Below are positions 28,161 through 36,114 of a stretch of 64,000 bases of DNA, in pieces. Position 1 is the stretch's first letter; each line of letters opens with the position of its first letter. The DNA lies in the NCBI RefSeq assembly GCF_037023145.1, contig NZ_CP146091.1, positions 496,001 to 560,000 of the forward strand, in the 5' to 3' direction. Source of the DNA: Ralstonia sp. RRA (GTDB lineage Bacteria > Pseudomonadota > Gammaproteobacteria > Burkholderiales > Burkholderiaceae). The notes beneath the pieces are model-generated. The model was not told the DNA's origin, did not search any database, and worked only from the letters and a program-made list of their open reading frames with translations. The position numbers and the translations under genes are program-made.

Positions 28161-29135
28161 GTGACCAGCACCATCCTGACTGTCGTCGCCATCCTGATTG
28201 CGGTGATCGCCGTACTGGTGGCGTTCACGTTTTTTACCGCGCGCCGCGTGACCAAGGGGTTTCCGCCGGAAGGCAAGTTCATCGATGTCGATGGTGACCG
28301 CGTGCACTACGTTGATCAGGGCAGCGGCCCAGCCATCGTGTTCGTGCATGGCCTGTGTGGCAACCTGCGCAACTTCGCCTATCTGGATCTGGAGCGGCTG
28401 ACGCAATCGCACCGCGTGATCCTGATCGACCGGCCGGGGTCGGGGCGCTCATTGCGTGGTGATGCGTCTTCGGCCAACGTCTATGCGCAGGCGCGCACGA
28501 TCGCGCGGTGCATTGAAAAGCTGAGCCTGGACAAGCCTGTGCTGGTGGGGCATTCACTGGGCGGTGCGATTGCGCTGGCGGTCGGGCTCAACCACCCGCA
28601 GGTGATTCGTCGGCTCGCCTTGATTGCGCCGCTCACGCATGCGGAGAGTACGCCGCCGGGCGCATTCAAAGGCTTGGTGCTGCCGTCACCGCTGGTGCGC
28701 CGGCTGGTCTCGTGGACGCTGGCGATTCCCATGTCGATCATCAATTCACGCAAGGCGGTCGAGGCGGTGTTCGCGCCCGAAGCCATGCCGCAGAGTTTCC
28801 CCTTCAAGGGCGGTGGCCTGCTGGGGCTGCGTCCGCACGTGTTCTATGCGGCGTCGTCTGACTTGGTCTGCGCGCCGCGGGATCTGCCGGACATGGAGCG
28901 TCGCTATGCGTCGATGACGGTGCCGGTGGATGTGCTGTACGGCAAGGGCGATCGCATCCTCCACTACAAACGTCAGGGCGAAGCACTCAAGCAGAAGCTT
29001 GACCGTGTGAACCTGCGTATCGTGGCCGGCGGCCACATGCTGCCCGTCACGCAACCTGCGTTGACGACGGATTGGGTGCTGGGGGTTGCGGCATCGGCAT
29101 TGGCGCCCGCGCAAGCCACCGCGCTGGCGGGGTAG
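28161..29135 (+). CDS. Alpha/beta hydrolase with N-terminal membrane anchor (GTG start)
   Basis: 324 residues from the GTG at 28161. Residues about 3-25 are a strongly hydrophobic helix that should anchor the enzyme to the inner membrane. The hydrolase core has the oxyanion segment IVFVHGLCGNLRNF, the nucleophile elbow VGHSLGG (Ser132), and late Asp and His candidates in YGKGDRIL and VAGGHMLPV. It lies 17 bp after the Baeyer-Villiger gene and ends at a terminator, so both form one operon. Ester hydrolysis after Baeyer-Villiger oxidation is the natural inferred role. Confidence 0.86.
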   Translation: MTSTILTVVAILIAVIAVLVAFTFFTARRVTKGFPPEGKFIDVDGDRVHYVDQGSGPAIVFVHGLCGNLRNFAYLDLERLTQSHRVILIDRPGSGRSLRGDASSANVYAQARTIARCIEKLSLDKPVLVGHSLGGAIALAVGLNHPQVIRRLALIAPLTHAESTPPGAFKGLVLPSPLVRRLVSWTLAIPMSIINSRKAVEAVFAPEAMPQSFPFKGGGLLGLRPHVFYAASSDLVCAPRDLPDMERRYASMTVPVDVLYGKGDRILHYKRQGEALKQKLDRVNLRIVAGGHMLPVTQPALTTDWVLGVAASALAPAQATALAG

Positions 29136-29154
29136 ACGCGCAGTCGACACGGCA

Positions 29155-29185
29155 AAAGCCCCCTCTGATGCGGGGCTTTGTTGTT
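29155..29185 (+). terminator. Rho-independent terminator after the BVMO-hydrolase operon
   Basis: AAAGCCCC and GGGGCTTT pair across a 9-nt loop, followed by GTTGTTTTT. It lies 20 bp after the hydrolase stop. Confidence 0.85.
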
Positions 29186-29381
29186 TTTGTCGCCACCACA
29201 ATGAGTGCCGCCAGCTTCACTCGTCAAAGTTCGGCCCGGATGTGCCGTTAAACGCGGGAGCCCGCTCATTCCATGCGGCCTGTGATCGCGTCCCCTGCGC
29301 AAGGGGTATCGCCCCCGGACGATGTGCGCGGCACACTCCTCGCGGCCACGCAGCTGCGCGCAACCCTCGCCAAGAACCACC

Positions 29382-30302
29382 ATGCTCATCAAGCTCGCTT
29401 CCGGCGATCTCCGGCTTGAAAGGCCCATCGACTTCGCCATCTACAACGCCGACGGCACGCTCCTTCTCCAGAAGGGGCAGGTGGTCACGTCCGACGTTCT
29501 GCTGCAGCGGCTGTACCGCCTCGGCTATCGGCGCAACACGACACATGCTGGAAGGTTTGGGCTGAAGCCGGTGCATGCGCCGGCTGCCGAGAAGCATGTG
29601 TCAGCGGCAGAAGGTGCGGAGGATGCCGAAGCGGTTGCATCAGGCAATCAAGTCGACCCGCCACTCGGCAAGTCTTCCACGCTACCGAACCTGACGCAAA
29701 AGGTGGAGTTCTTCCACCTGACAACAGACGATGGCAAGGACGCGCCGCCGCCCGTCGAATTGGTGGGCGTGATCCCCGGGCAGGCGCTGATCGTGCAATG
29801 CGTGGCCGATGAAGGCGTGTCGACATTGACGACGGGTGTGACCTACCAGGCCAGACTTTTTACCGGGTCGCGTTTGTTCAAGTTTTTGACGGAGTTGCTG
29901 CCGGAAGCGGTGGGCCCGTTCGGTTGCTATTTCCTGCGCTATCCAGAGGCCGTTGCGCAGGCGCTTGTTCGCAAGCAGCAGCGCGTGACTACCGCGTTTT
30001 CGGGGGAGTTGTCGTCAGGCGAGTATCAGCGGGCCGCCGTCGACGTGGTGGTCGAGAACGTCAGCGCCACGGGGGCGGGCGTTTCCGCCAAGGAAGATTT
30101 CCTGCTTGTAGGGAAGGTCGCGAGGCTCCGGGTGAACTTGGCCATTGAGCACCGTGTGCGGCCCATCACCGTATTCGTCGAGGTTCGCAACCGCCGGCAG
30201 GACGGCGAGCGCTTCGTCTATGGTCTGGAGTTCTCGCGGATGCCCGAGGAGACGCGGCGCGATATCAAGGACTTCGTGCTGGAGAGTCTGGCGCTGGAGT
30301 AA
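29382..30302 (+). CDS. PilZ-domain c-di-GMP-binding protein with YcgR-like N-terminal domain
   Basis: 306 residues from the ATG at 29382 (MLIKLASGDLRLERPIDFAIY); the longer frame from 29322 adds nothing recognisable. The middle region (about 105-195; KVEFFHLTTDDGKDAPPPVELVGVIPGQALIV) resembles the N-terminal domain of YcgR-type flagellar-brake proteins. The C-terminal PilZ domain has the arginine motif RKQQR near residue 196 and VENVSATGAG, i.e. N-x-S-x-x-G, the accepted variant of D/N-x-S-x-x-G. It should bind c-di-GMP and link it to motility or surface behaviour. It is monocistronic, flanked by terminators. Confidence 0.86.
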   Translation: MLIKLASGDLRLERPIDFAIYNADGTLLLQKGQVVTSDVLLQRLYRLGYRRNTTHAGRFGLKPVHAPAAEKHVSAAEGAEDAEAVASGNQVDPPLGKSSTLPNLTQKVEFFHLTTDDGKDAPPPVELVGVIPGQALIVQCVADEGVSTLTTGVTYQARLFTGSRLFKFLTELLPEAVGPFGCYFLRYPEAVAQALVRKQQRVTTAFSGELSSGEYQRAAVDVVVENVSATGAGVSAKEDFLLVGKVARLRVNLAIEHRVRPITVFVEVRNRRQDGERFVYGLEFSRMPEETRRDIKDFVLESLALE

Positions 30303-30332
30303 GGAGTGCTGCGCTGGTGCGCAGACAAACAA

Positions 30333-30370
30333 AAGGCCGCTATTACGCAAGGAGTAGCGGCCTTTCTTAC
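30333..30370 (+). terminator. Rho-independent terminator after the PilZ gene
   Basis: AAAGGCCGCTA and TAGCGGCCTTT form an 11-bp perfect stem with a 12-nt loop and a short T-rich end. It lies 30 bp after the PilZ stop. Confidence 0.85.
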
Positions 30371-30607
30371 ATCCAGCAGCGAATCTGGGATGTTTCCTGG
30401 TTTGACAAAATCCCCATTTTTCATCAACAATTCGGTCCAAAAAATGTCAGCCGATTTATAAAAAGGAGGCGAAAATTGCGTCTCGCATTCGCCAAAAGCT
30501 GACAGTCCACCTGCAAAAGCTTGAAGTCGAAAATTATGGGGATGCTGCAGCCATTCTCACAACACGAAGCGCGGGTCTGAGTTGATCCCATTGGGAATAC
30601 GGAACGT
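30371..30607. other. AT-rich intergenic segment upstream of the cytochrome gene
   Basis: This stretch is clearly richer in A and T than its surroundings, like the cytochrome gene after it. It contains a strong ribosome binding site (AAGGAGG, 30463-30469) without an ATG at the right distance. A 36-codon frame with a rare ATT start would run from 30475 to 30585 (stop TGA). I do not annotate it as a gene, but it is the only coding-like signal here. Confidence 0.4.
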
Positions 30608-30988
30608 ATGAAAGCCAAAGAAAGTTTCATCACCGCGTTGATGCTGCTACTTCTAGCGCCAGCGACGTCCTTTGCGGATGCTATCAATGGGGAGCGGATC
30701 TTCTTGAAGCGATGCGCGATGTGTCACGGAGTCGATATCAAAGGCACAGGACCTCTGGCCAATAAAAGCGTCCCTCCCACGCCGGATCTCACAGCGCGTG
30801 CATTCAAGAAACGCCTAATCGATTATCCGGGTGTCATTGTATCGTCCGTCATACTCCGTCCAAACGGGGATCTAATTCCGAAGACATTGCGGGAGAATGG
30901 CGTCAAGCTGGCGCCATTCACGTGGACGGTTAAAGATTTTCGCGATCTGAATGAATATATGACGGGTGTCATTTCAAAAACGAATTGA
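30608..30988 (+). CDS. Secreted c-type cytochrome, class I-like, apparently without the usual Met ligand
   Basis: 126 residues. A Sec signal peptide (MKAKESFITALMLLLLAPATSFADA) precedes one heme-binding motif CAMCH at about residues 36-40, so it should be a periplasmic monoheme cytochrome. The C-terminal helix (FRDLNEYMTGV) is where class I cytochromes have their last helix. At the position of the axial-ligand motif MPxF the sequence is KLAPF, so the expected methionine seems replaced. Base composition is lower in GC than neighbours, hinting at transfer. No oxidoreductase partner gene is adjacent. Confidence 0.82.
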   Translation: MKAKESFITALMLLLLAPATSFADAINGERIFLKRCAMCHGVDIKGTGPLANKSVPPTPDLTARAFKKRLIDYPGVIVSSVILRPNGDLIPKTLRENGVKLAPFTWTVKDFRDLNEYMTGVISKTN

Positions 30989-31048
30989 CCGCGTCGCTAC
31001 GCAACTTTTCGAGATCATCCAAAAAGATGCGGGGCAGAAGGCAGCGTC

Positions 31049-31076
31049 AAAAAAGCATCTCAAGGGGTGCTTTTTT
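31049..31076 (+). terminator. Rho-independent terminator after the cytochrome gene
   Basis: AAAAAAGCA and TGCTTTTTT pair around a 10-nt loop; the arm itself ends in six T. It is 60 bp downstream of the cytochrome stop and could work on either strand. Confidence 0.75.
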
Positions 31077-31189
31077 AATGCCATCAAATGGATGCGAATG
31101 ATGCTCGAGTCGTGCGCGCCGTGGCGTGACTTGTGCGGCCGGCAGTTGCGCGTGGGAATGCCCCACCAAGTGACTCGCCGGACGAGAAA

Positions 31190-31221
31190 AAGGCTCTGCA
31201 ACCGGTTGATTGCAGAGCCTT
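31190..31221 (-). terminator. Hairpin immediately downstream of tRNA-Met
   Basis: AAGGCTCTGCA and TGCAGAGCCTT form an 11-bp perfect stem with a 10-nt loop, 8 bp beyond the 3' end of the tRNA gene on its strand. On the minus strand it is followed by TTTTCTC, so it probably ends the tRNA transcript. Confidence 0.75.
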
Positions 31222-31229
31222 CTTGAAGA

Positions 31230-31306
<77 letters not shown>

Positions 31307-31366
31307 GAAGAAACGAGATTCTACAGCCTTCGGCGAATCTGTCAAGCCCCTTGTTCGTCAAGTTGC

Positions 31367-33070
31367 TCAGTCGTTCTTGTAGATGTCCACGTCCTTGGTT
31401 TCCCGTACGAACAGCATGCCGACCACGAAGGTGATGGCCGCGATCCAGATCGGGTACCACAGCCCGTGATAGATATTGCCGTTCTGGGCCACCAGGGCGA
31501 ACGAGATGGTTGGCAGCAGCCCCCCGAACCAGCCGTTACCGATGTGATACGGCAACGACATCGACGAGTAGCGGATGCGTGTGGGGAACATTTCCACCAG
31601 CATCGCCGCGATCGGGCCGTAGACCATGGTCACGTAGATCACCAGGATCACCAGGATCACCAGCACCATGACCGTGTTCATCTGCGCCGGATCGGCCTTG
31701 GTCGGGTAGTTGGCGGCCTTGAGCGACTCGCTCACCTGCTTCTTGAAGTCGGCGATCTTCGTCTTGCTCTCGGCGTCGAAGCTCTGGCCATCTGGCGTGC
31801 GGGTGGCGTTGAGCGAGGCGATCTGCTTGCCAGCGATCGTGACCGAGGCGACCGTGCCGGCCGGGCCTTCCAATGTCTCGTAGCTTGCCGACGATTGCGC
31901 CAGCGTACGCTTGGCAATGTCGCACGACGAGCGGAAGTCCACCTCGCGGGCGATCGGGCTGCCCTGGAACGAGCACTCCTTCGGGTCGACCGTGATGGTG
32001 ATCTGCGCAGTATGCTGGGCACGCTCCAGCGCCGGGTTGGCGTAGTGCGTCAGCGCCTTGAACAGCGGGAAGTACGTCAGCACCGCCAGCAGGCAACCGG
32101 CCAGGATGATCTTCTTGCGGCCGATGCGGTCCGACAGCGAGCCGAAGAACACGAAGAACGGTGTGCCGATGGCCAGCGCCACCGCAATCAGCACATTGGC
32201 TGTGAACGCGTCGACCTTCAGCACCTGCGTGAGGAAGAACAGCGCGTAGAACTGGCCCGTGTACCAGACCACGGCTTGGCCGGCGGTCAGACCGATCAGC
32301 GCCAGGATCACGATCTTCAGGTTGCGCCATTGGCCGAAGGCTTCCGTCAGCGGGGCCTTGGAGGTCTTGCCCTCGGCCTTCATCTTCTGGAACGCCGGCG
32401 ATTCGCTCATCGACAGGCGGATGTACACCGACGTTGCCAGCAGCAGAATCGAGACCAGGAACGGGATACGCCAGCCCCAATCGTCGAACGACTTGCCGGT
32501 CAGCTCGCGCACCACCAGGATAACAACCAGCGACAGGAACAGGCCCAGCGTGGCCGTGGTCTGGATCCACGACGTGTAAGCACCGCGGCGGCCGTGCGGC
32601 GCGTGCTCGGCCACGTAGGTGGCGGCACCACCGTACTCACCGCCTAGTGCCAGGCCCTGCAGCATGCGCAGCGCGATCAGGATGATCGGCGCAGCCACGC
32701 CAATCGTGCCGTAAGAGGGCAGCAGGCCGACGATGAACGTTGACGTACCCATGATCACGATGGTGACCAGGAACGTGTACTTGCGGCCGATCATGTCGCC
32801 GAGGCGGCCGAACACCAGCGCGCCGAACGGGCGCACCAGGAAGCCGGCGGCAAAGGCCAGCAGTGCAAAGATGAAACCCGCCGTTGGATCCAGGCCCGAG
32901 AAGAACTGCTTGGCGATGATCGCCGCCAGCGAGCCGTAGAGATAGAAGTCGTACCACTCGAACACCGTCCCGAGCGACGAAGCGAAGATGACCTTCTTCT
33001 CCTCCCTCGTCATGGGCGCAGGCTGGACACGCCCGGCGGGCGCGTTCGGTGCACTTTGCACGGTTGCCAT
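31367..33070 (-). CDS. MHS-family MFS transporter with a large extra-membrane insertion
   Basis: 567 residues from the ATG at 33070 (MATVQSAPNAPAG). The membrane core is a normal metabolite:H+ symporter: TVFEWYDFYLYGSLAAIIAKQFF, RPFGALVFGRLGDMIGRKYTF, LQGLALGGEYGGAATYVAEHAP. Between the helix ending YFPLFKALTHY and the next one (MVLVILVILVIYVTM) is an insertion of about 110 soluble residues, roughly 350-460, with two cysteines (KECSF and SSCDI) and a helical Lys/Ala-rich end. Typical family members are 430-450 residues. The insertion probably faces the periplasm. The substrate is unknown. Confidence 0.88.
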   Translation of the reverse strand: MATVQSAPNAPAGRVQPAPMTREEKKVIFASSLGTVFEWYDFYLYGSLAAIIAKQFFSGLDPTAGFIFALLAFAAGFLVRPFGALVFGRLGDMIGRKYTFLVTIVIMGTSTFIVGLLPSYGTIGVAAPIILIALRMLQGLALGGEYGGAATYVAEHAPHGRRGAYTSWIQTTATLGLFLSLVVILVVRELTGKSFDDWGWRIPFLVSILLLATSVYIRLSMSESPAFQKMKAEGKTSKAPLTEAFGQWRNLKIVILALIGLTAGQAVVWYTGQFYALFFLTQVLKVDAFTANVLIAVALAIGTPFFVFFGSLSDRIGRKKIILAGCLLAVLTYFPLFKALTHYANPALERAQHTAQITITVDPKECSFQGSPIAREVDFRSSCDIAKRTLAQSSASYETLEGPAGTVASVTIAGKQIASLNATRTPDGQSFDAESKTKIADFKKQVSESLKAANYPTKADPAQMNTVMVLVILVILVIYVTMVYGPIAAMLVEMFPTRIRYSSMSLPYHIGNGWFGGLLPTISFALVAQNGNIYHGLWYPIWIAAITFVVGMLFVRETKDVDIYKND

Positions 33071-33269
33071 GTTGTCTCCTGTTTTCGTAGGTCGTCCCGC
33101 TGGGCATGGACATGACAACGCAACGCAATCGCCCGCGGAATTGTGAACGATTGTGGAAAGCGAAACTTACTGCGTTCTGACACGAACGCCCCGCCAACGG
33201 GGCATTTTCGTCGGGGTATACACGAAGATGTGCGCGTTGCGTTGCGGCGCAAGTTGCTGCTTCAGCGCA
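33071..33269. other. Intergenic region with GCCCCG/CGGGGC hairpin
   Basis: No gene seen. A 6-bp GC hairpin (33188-33203, loop CCAA) followed by ATTTTCG on the plus strand sits between the DUF4212 stop and the MHS transporter start. It has no T-run on the strand of the surrounding genes, so its use as a terminator for them is doubtful. Confidence 0.4.
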
Positions 33270-33575
33270 TCAAATGGAGGGCGGGGGAGTGGGGTCAGTG
33301 GCGTCGTGCTGCGATGTCTCGTCATCCTGCGATGCAGCATCCGCAGCGCGGTTAGTGCGCCACGCATACAGCACGGTAATCAGCACATAGACGATGGGCG
33401 CGCCCTGGCCCGCCACCCAGTAAGCGAACGGCCAACCGAAGAAGCGCATCGACAGATCGCGCGCGAAGAACGCCACCACATAGGTGACGACAAACCACAC
33501 CCCCAACAGCGCGGTGATCCAGCGCATGTTGGCGATCCAGCGTCGGCGTGCGGGCGTTCCGGGCGTGATGCTCAT
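33270..33575 (-). CDS. DUF4212 protein, small subunit of a sodium:solute symporter
   Basis: 101 residues with two hydrophobic helices (MRWITALLGVWFVVTYVVAFF and GQGAPIVYVLITVLYAW) separated by the family-typical FFGWPFAYWVAGQG. DUF4212 proteins are small partners of the acetate-permease-like SSS transporters and normally sit directly upstream of the large subunit. Here no large subunit follows; the next gene on the strand is an MFS protein 200 bp away. Its start overlaps the kinase stop by 4 bp, so it belongs to the two-component operon. Confidence 0.82.
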   Translation of the reverse strand: MSITPGTPARRRWIANMRWITALLGVWFVVTYVVAFFARDLSMRFFGWPFAYWVAGQGAPIVYVLITVLYAWRTNRAADAASQDDETSQHDATDPTPPPSI

Positions 33576-35131
33576 GCGGTGGTTTCCCCGTCCGGTGCGC
33601 AGCGATGCAGCGTGATGCGAAAGCGCGCGCCCGCCACGCGTGGCGATGCCTGGTAGACGTTGTCGAGCACCTCGATATCGCCGCCGTGCTGCTGCACGAT
33701 CTCACGCACGATGGCCAGGCCCAACCCGCTGCCCTCGGCTTGCGTGCCGAGAATGCGATAGAAGCGCTGCATCACGCGTTCACGCTCCGCCACGGGGATG
33801 CCGGGGCCGGTGTCGTCCACGTCGATGAACACGAACGGCTCGAACGGCGCAGTCGTCACGCGCACTGTCACGTGACCGCCGTCAGGCGTGTAGCGGATGG
33901 CGTTGTCGAGCAGGTTGTTGAGCATCTCGGCCAGCATCGTCGCGTTGCCGGACGTCATGACCGGCGGGCCGGGCTCTTCGAAGCCGAGGTCGATCTGCTT
34001 GGTCCATGCCTTCTGCAGCCAGTCGGCCACCACCTGCCGCGACAGCGCGCAGATATCAAGCGGCACCATGCCGTCGGTCGCGCCCATGTTCTCCATGCGC
34101 GCCAGCGAGAGCAGTTGCTTGACGAGGTGCGCCGTGCGGTCCGAGCTGTCGGCGATGTGGGCGAGCGTGCGGCGCAGCTCGTCGGGCGACTGTTCACGCT
34201 GCGCCAGTTCCGCCTGCATGCGCAGGCCGGCTAGCGGCGTCTTCATCTGGTGCGCGGCATCGGCAATGAAACGCTTCTGCGTCTGCACAGATTGCTCCAA
34301 CCGCCCGAGCAGGTCATTGAACGATGCCACCAGCGGTGTCAGCTCCTGCGGCGCGGCGCCTTCGTCGATCGGGCTGGTGTCGCCCGGGTTGCGCGCGCGG
34401 ATGCGCTCCTGAATCGCATTGAGCGGCGCCAGCCCGCGCGTGAGTCCGAACCACACCAGAATCACCGCCAGCGGCAGGATCACGAACTGCGGCAGGATCA
34501 CGCCCTTGATGATTTCGTTGGCCAGTTGCGCACGCTTGTCGAGCGTTTCCGCCACCTGCACCAGCGCGGGTTTGCCGCCGGTCATGCCGGGGCGCTGCAC
34601 AAACGTATACGCCACGCGGATCTCTGTGCCATGGATACGGTCGTCGCGCAATTGCACGAGGCTGCCGGCATTGGCGTCTTCTTCCGGGGGGAGCGGCAGG
34701 TCGCGATCGCCCGAGACGAACTCGCCACTCTCGCCGAGCACCTGGTAATAGATGTTGTCGGTCTCATCGGCACGCAGGATCTCGCGCGCGGAGATCGGCA
34801 ACTGCAGCGTCACGCGCCCGTTCACCTCGCGCAGCTGCTGGCTGAGCACGATGGCGCTCGATTCCAGCGCGCGGTCGTACGGTGCATTCGCGATCGACTT
34901 GGCCACAAGGTACGTCACCGCAATGCTCATCGGCCAGAGCAGCAACAGCGGCGCGAGCATCCAGTCGAGAATCTCGCCGAACAGCGATCGGGCGACGGGC
35001 CCGGTGGTGGCGTCTTCGAGATGGGGGAGGGTATCGGCGAGGTCGCGGTCGTCAGCCTGGGGTGCAACGCCGGGGCGCGGTGCGCGCGGGATCCGGTGGC
35101 GACGCCACGGCCAGGCCAGCCGATCAGCCAT
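33572..35131 (-). CDS. Sensor histidine kinase, TctE-like
   Basis: Membrane sensor kinase, 519 residues from the ATG at 35131. It has an N-terminal cytoplasmic stretch, a first transmembrane helix (WMLAPLLLLWPMSIAVTYLVA), a periplasmic 2CSK_N-type sensing domain of about 140 residues and a second helix (FVILPLAVILVWFGL). These are followed by HAMP-like linker, H-box IADAAHQMKTPLAGLR, N-box LNNLLDNAIRYTP, and G-boxes DDTGPGIP and GSGLGLAIV. This matches TctE-type kinases that sense organic acids. The gene overlaps the response regulator by 8 bp and DUF4212 by 4 bp. Confidence 0.92.
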   Translation of the reverse strand: MADRLAWPWRRHRIPRAPRPGVAPQADDRDLADTLPHLEDATTGPVARSLFGEILDWMLAPLLLLWPMSIAVTYLVAKSIANAPYDRALESSAIVLSQQLREVNGRVTLQLPISAREILRADETDNIYYQVLGESGEFVSGDRDLPLPPEEDANAGSLVQLRDDRIHGTEIRVAYTFVQRPGMTGGKPALVQVAETLDKRAQLANEIIKGVILPQFVILPLAVILVWFGLTRGLAPLNAIQERIRARNPGDTSPIDEGAAPQELTPLVASFNDLLGRLEQSVQTQKRFIADAAHQMKTPLAGLRMQAELAQREQSPDELRRTLAHIADSSDRTAHLVKQLLSLARMENMGATDGMVPLDICALSRQVVADWLQKAWTKQIDLGFEEPGPPVMTSGNATMLAEMLNNLLDNAIRYTPDGGHVTVRVTTAPFEPFVFIDVDDTGPGIPVAERERVMQRFYRILGTQAEGSGLGLAIVREIVQQHGGDIEVLDNVYQASPRVAGARFRITLHRCAPDGETTA

Positions 35132-35831
35132 GGGCAGTGGCAGGGTTGGCGGGGGCGGCAGCGCGCTCCAGGCAATAGCCCAACCCGCGCACGGTGGCAA
35201 TGCGGATGCCATCCACCTCAATCTTCTTGCGCAAGCGGTGGACGTACACCTCGATGGCGTTGTTGCTGACTTCTTCGCCCCAGCCGCACAGATGGTCGAC
35301 CAGTTGCTCCTTCGACACCAGCCGGCCCACGCGCGCCAGCAGGATCTCCAGCAGCCCGATCTCACGCGCCGACAGGTCGATCATCTGGTCATGGATATAG
35401 GCGATGCGGCCAACTTGGTCGAACGCCAGCGGGCCGTGCCGGACGAGCGTGGCGCCGCCACCGGTACCCCGCCGCACCAGGGCGCGCACGCGTGCCTCCA
35501 GTTCGGACAGGGCGAAGGGCTTGGCCATGTAGTCGTCGGCGCCCAGGTCCAGGCCCTTGACGCGGTCTTCCACGCTGTCTGCGGCGGTCAGGATCAGCAC
35601 CGGCAGCATGGCCCCGCGTGAACGCAGGCGACGGAGCACCTCCAGCCCCGACAGGCGCGGCAACCCCACGTCGAGGATCAGCAGGTCATAGGTCTGGGCC
35701 GTTTGCGTGGCAAGCGCCGCATCGGCGGCGGCCCCATCTTCGGCCCGGTCAACGGCGTAGCCTGCCTGGCGCAGCGAACGGGTCAAACCGTCGGCCAGGG
35801 TGGCGTCGTCTTCGGCAATCAGGATGCGCAT
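35124..35831 (-). CDS. Response regulator, TctD/OmpR-like
   Basis: 235 residues from the ATG at 35831 ([16 protein letters not shown]). The receiver has the EDD pocket, phospho-acceptor Asp in [13 protein letters not shown], Thr/Ala in ILTAAD and Lys in YMAKPF. The winged-helix effector has [25 protein letters not shown] and [13 protein letters not shown]. It is the first gene of the regulator-kinase-DUF4212 operon, divergent from recA. Likely controls an organic-acid or acetate-type transporter, judging by the TctE-like kinase and DUF4212 partner. Confidence 0.92.
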   Translation of the reverse strand: MRILIAEDDATLADGLTRSLRQAGYAVDRAEDGAAADAALATQTAQTYDLLILDVGLPRLSGLEVLRRLRSRGAMLPVLILTAADSVEDRVKGLDLGADDYMAKPFALSELEARVRALVRRGTGGGATLVRHGPLAFDQVGRIAYIHDQMIDLSAREIGLLEILLARVGRLVSKEQLVDHLCGWGEEVSNNAIEVYVHRLRKKIEVDGIRIATVRGLGYCLERAAAPANPATAHG

Positions 35832-35943
35832 GCGTGTCTCCCCGCGATGCTCGGGCGTGGTGTCTGACCGGCCCATTCCGCCCGCTACATTGTTTTCACG
35901 CGTGTTGTTGCGCAATCGCTGCGCTGGAGGCTTGTCAAAACCA

Positions 35944-35959
35944 CTGGTTTTTTATACAG
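35944..35959 (+). promoter_or_regulatory. LexA (SOS) box upstream of recA
   Basis: CTGGTTTTTTATACAG fits CTG-N10-CAG exactly, the LexA operator of E. coli and of betaproteobacteria. It lies 156 bp before the recA start, in the AT-rich promoter region between recA and the divergent response regulator. Confidence 0.85.
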
Positions 35960-36114
35960 TACTCCGAACTCGCGGTGCTGTAGTCTTGGCGGCGCTAAAG
36001 TATTCAAGATTGGTTCCAGCGTCAGGCCGTGCAGCTGATCTGCTGTTGCGAACAAACGCAGGAATCATCGGCCCTTGCGGCCCATTTATACACCAAATCG
36101 CACGAAGGACGACC

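Noticed and set aside
30966..31226. 86-codon plus-strand frame between the cytochrome gene and the tRNA
   Set aside because: It runs through a terminator and the tRNA-proximal hairpin, has no ribosome binding site and begins inside the cytochrome gene.
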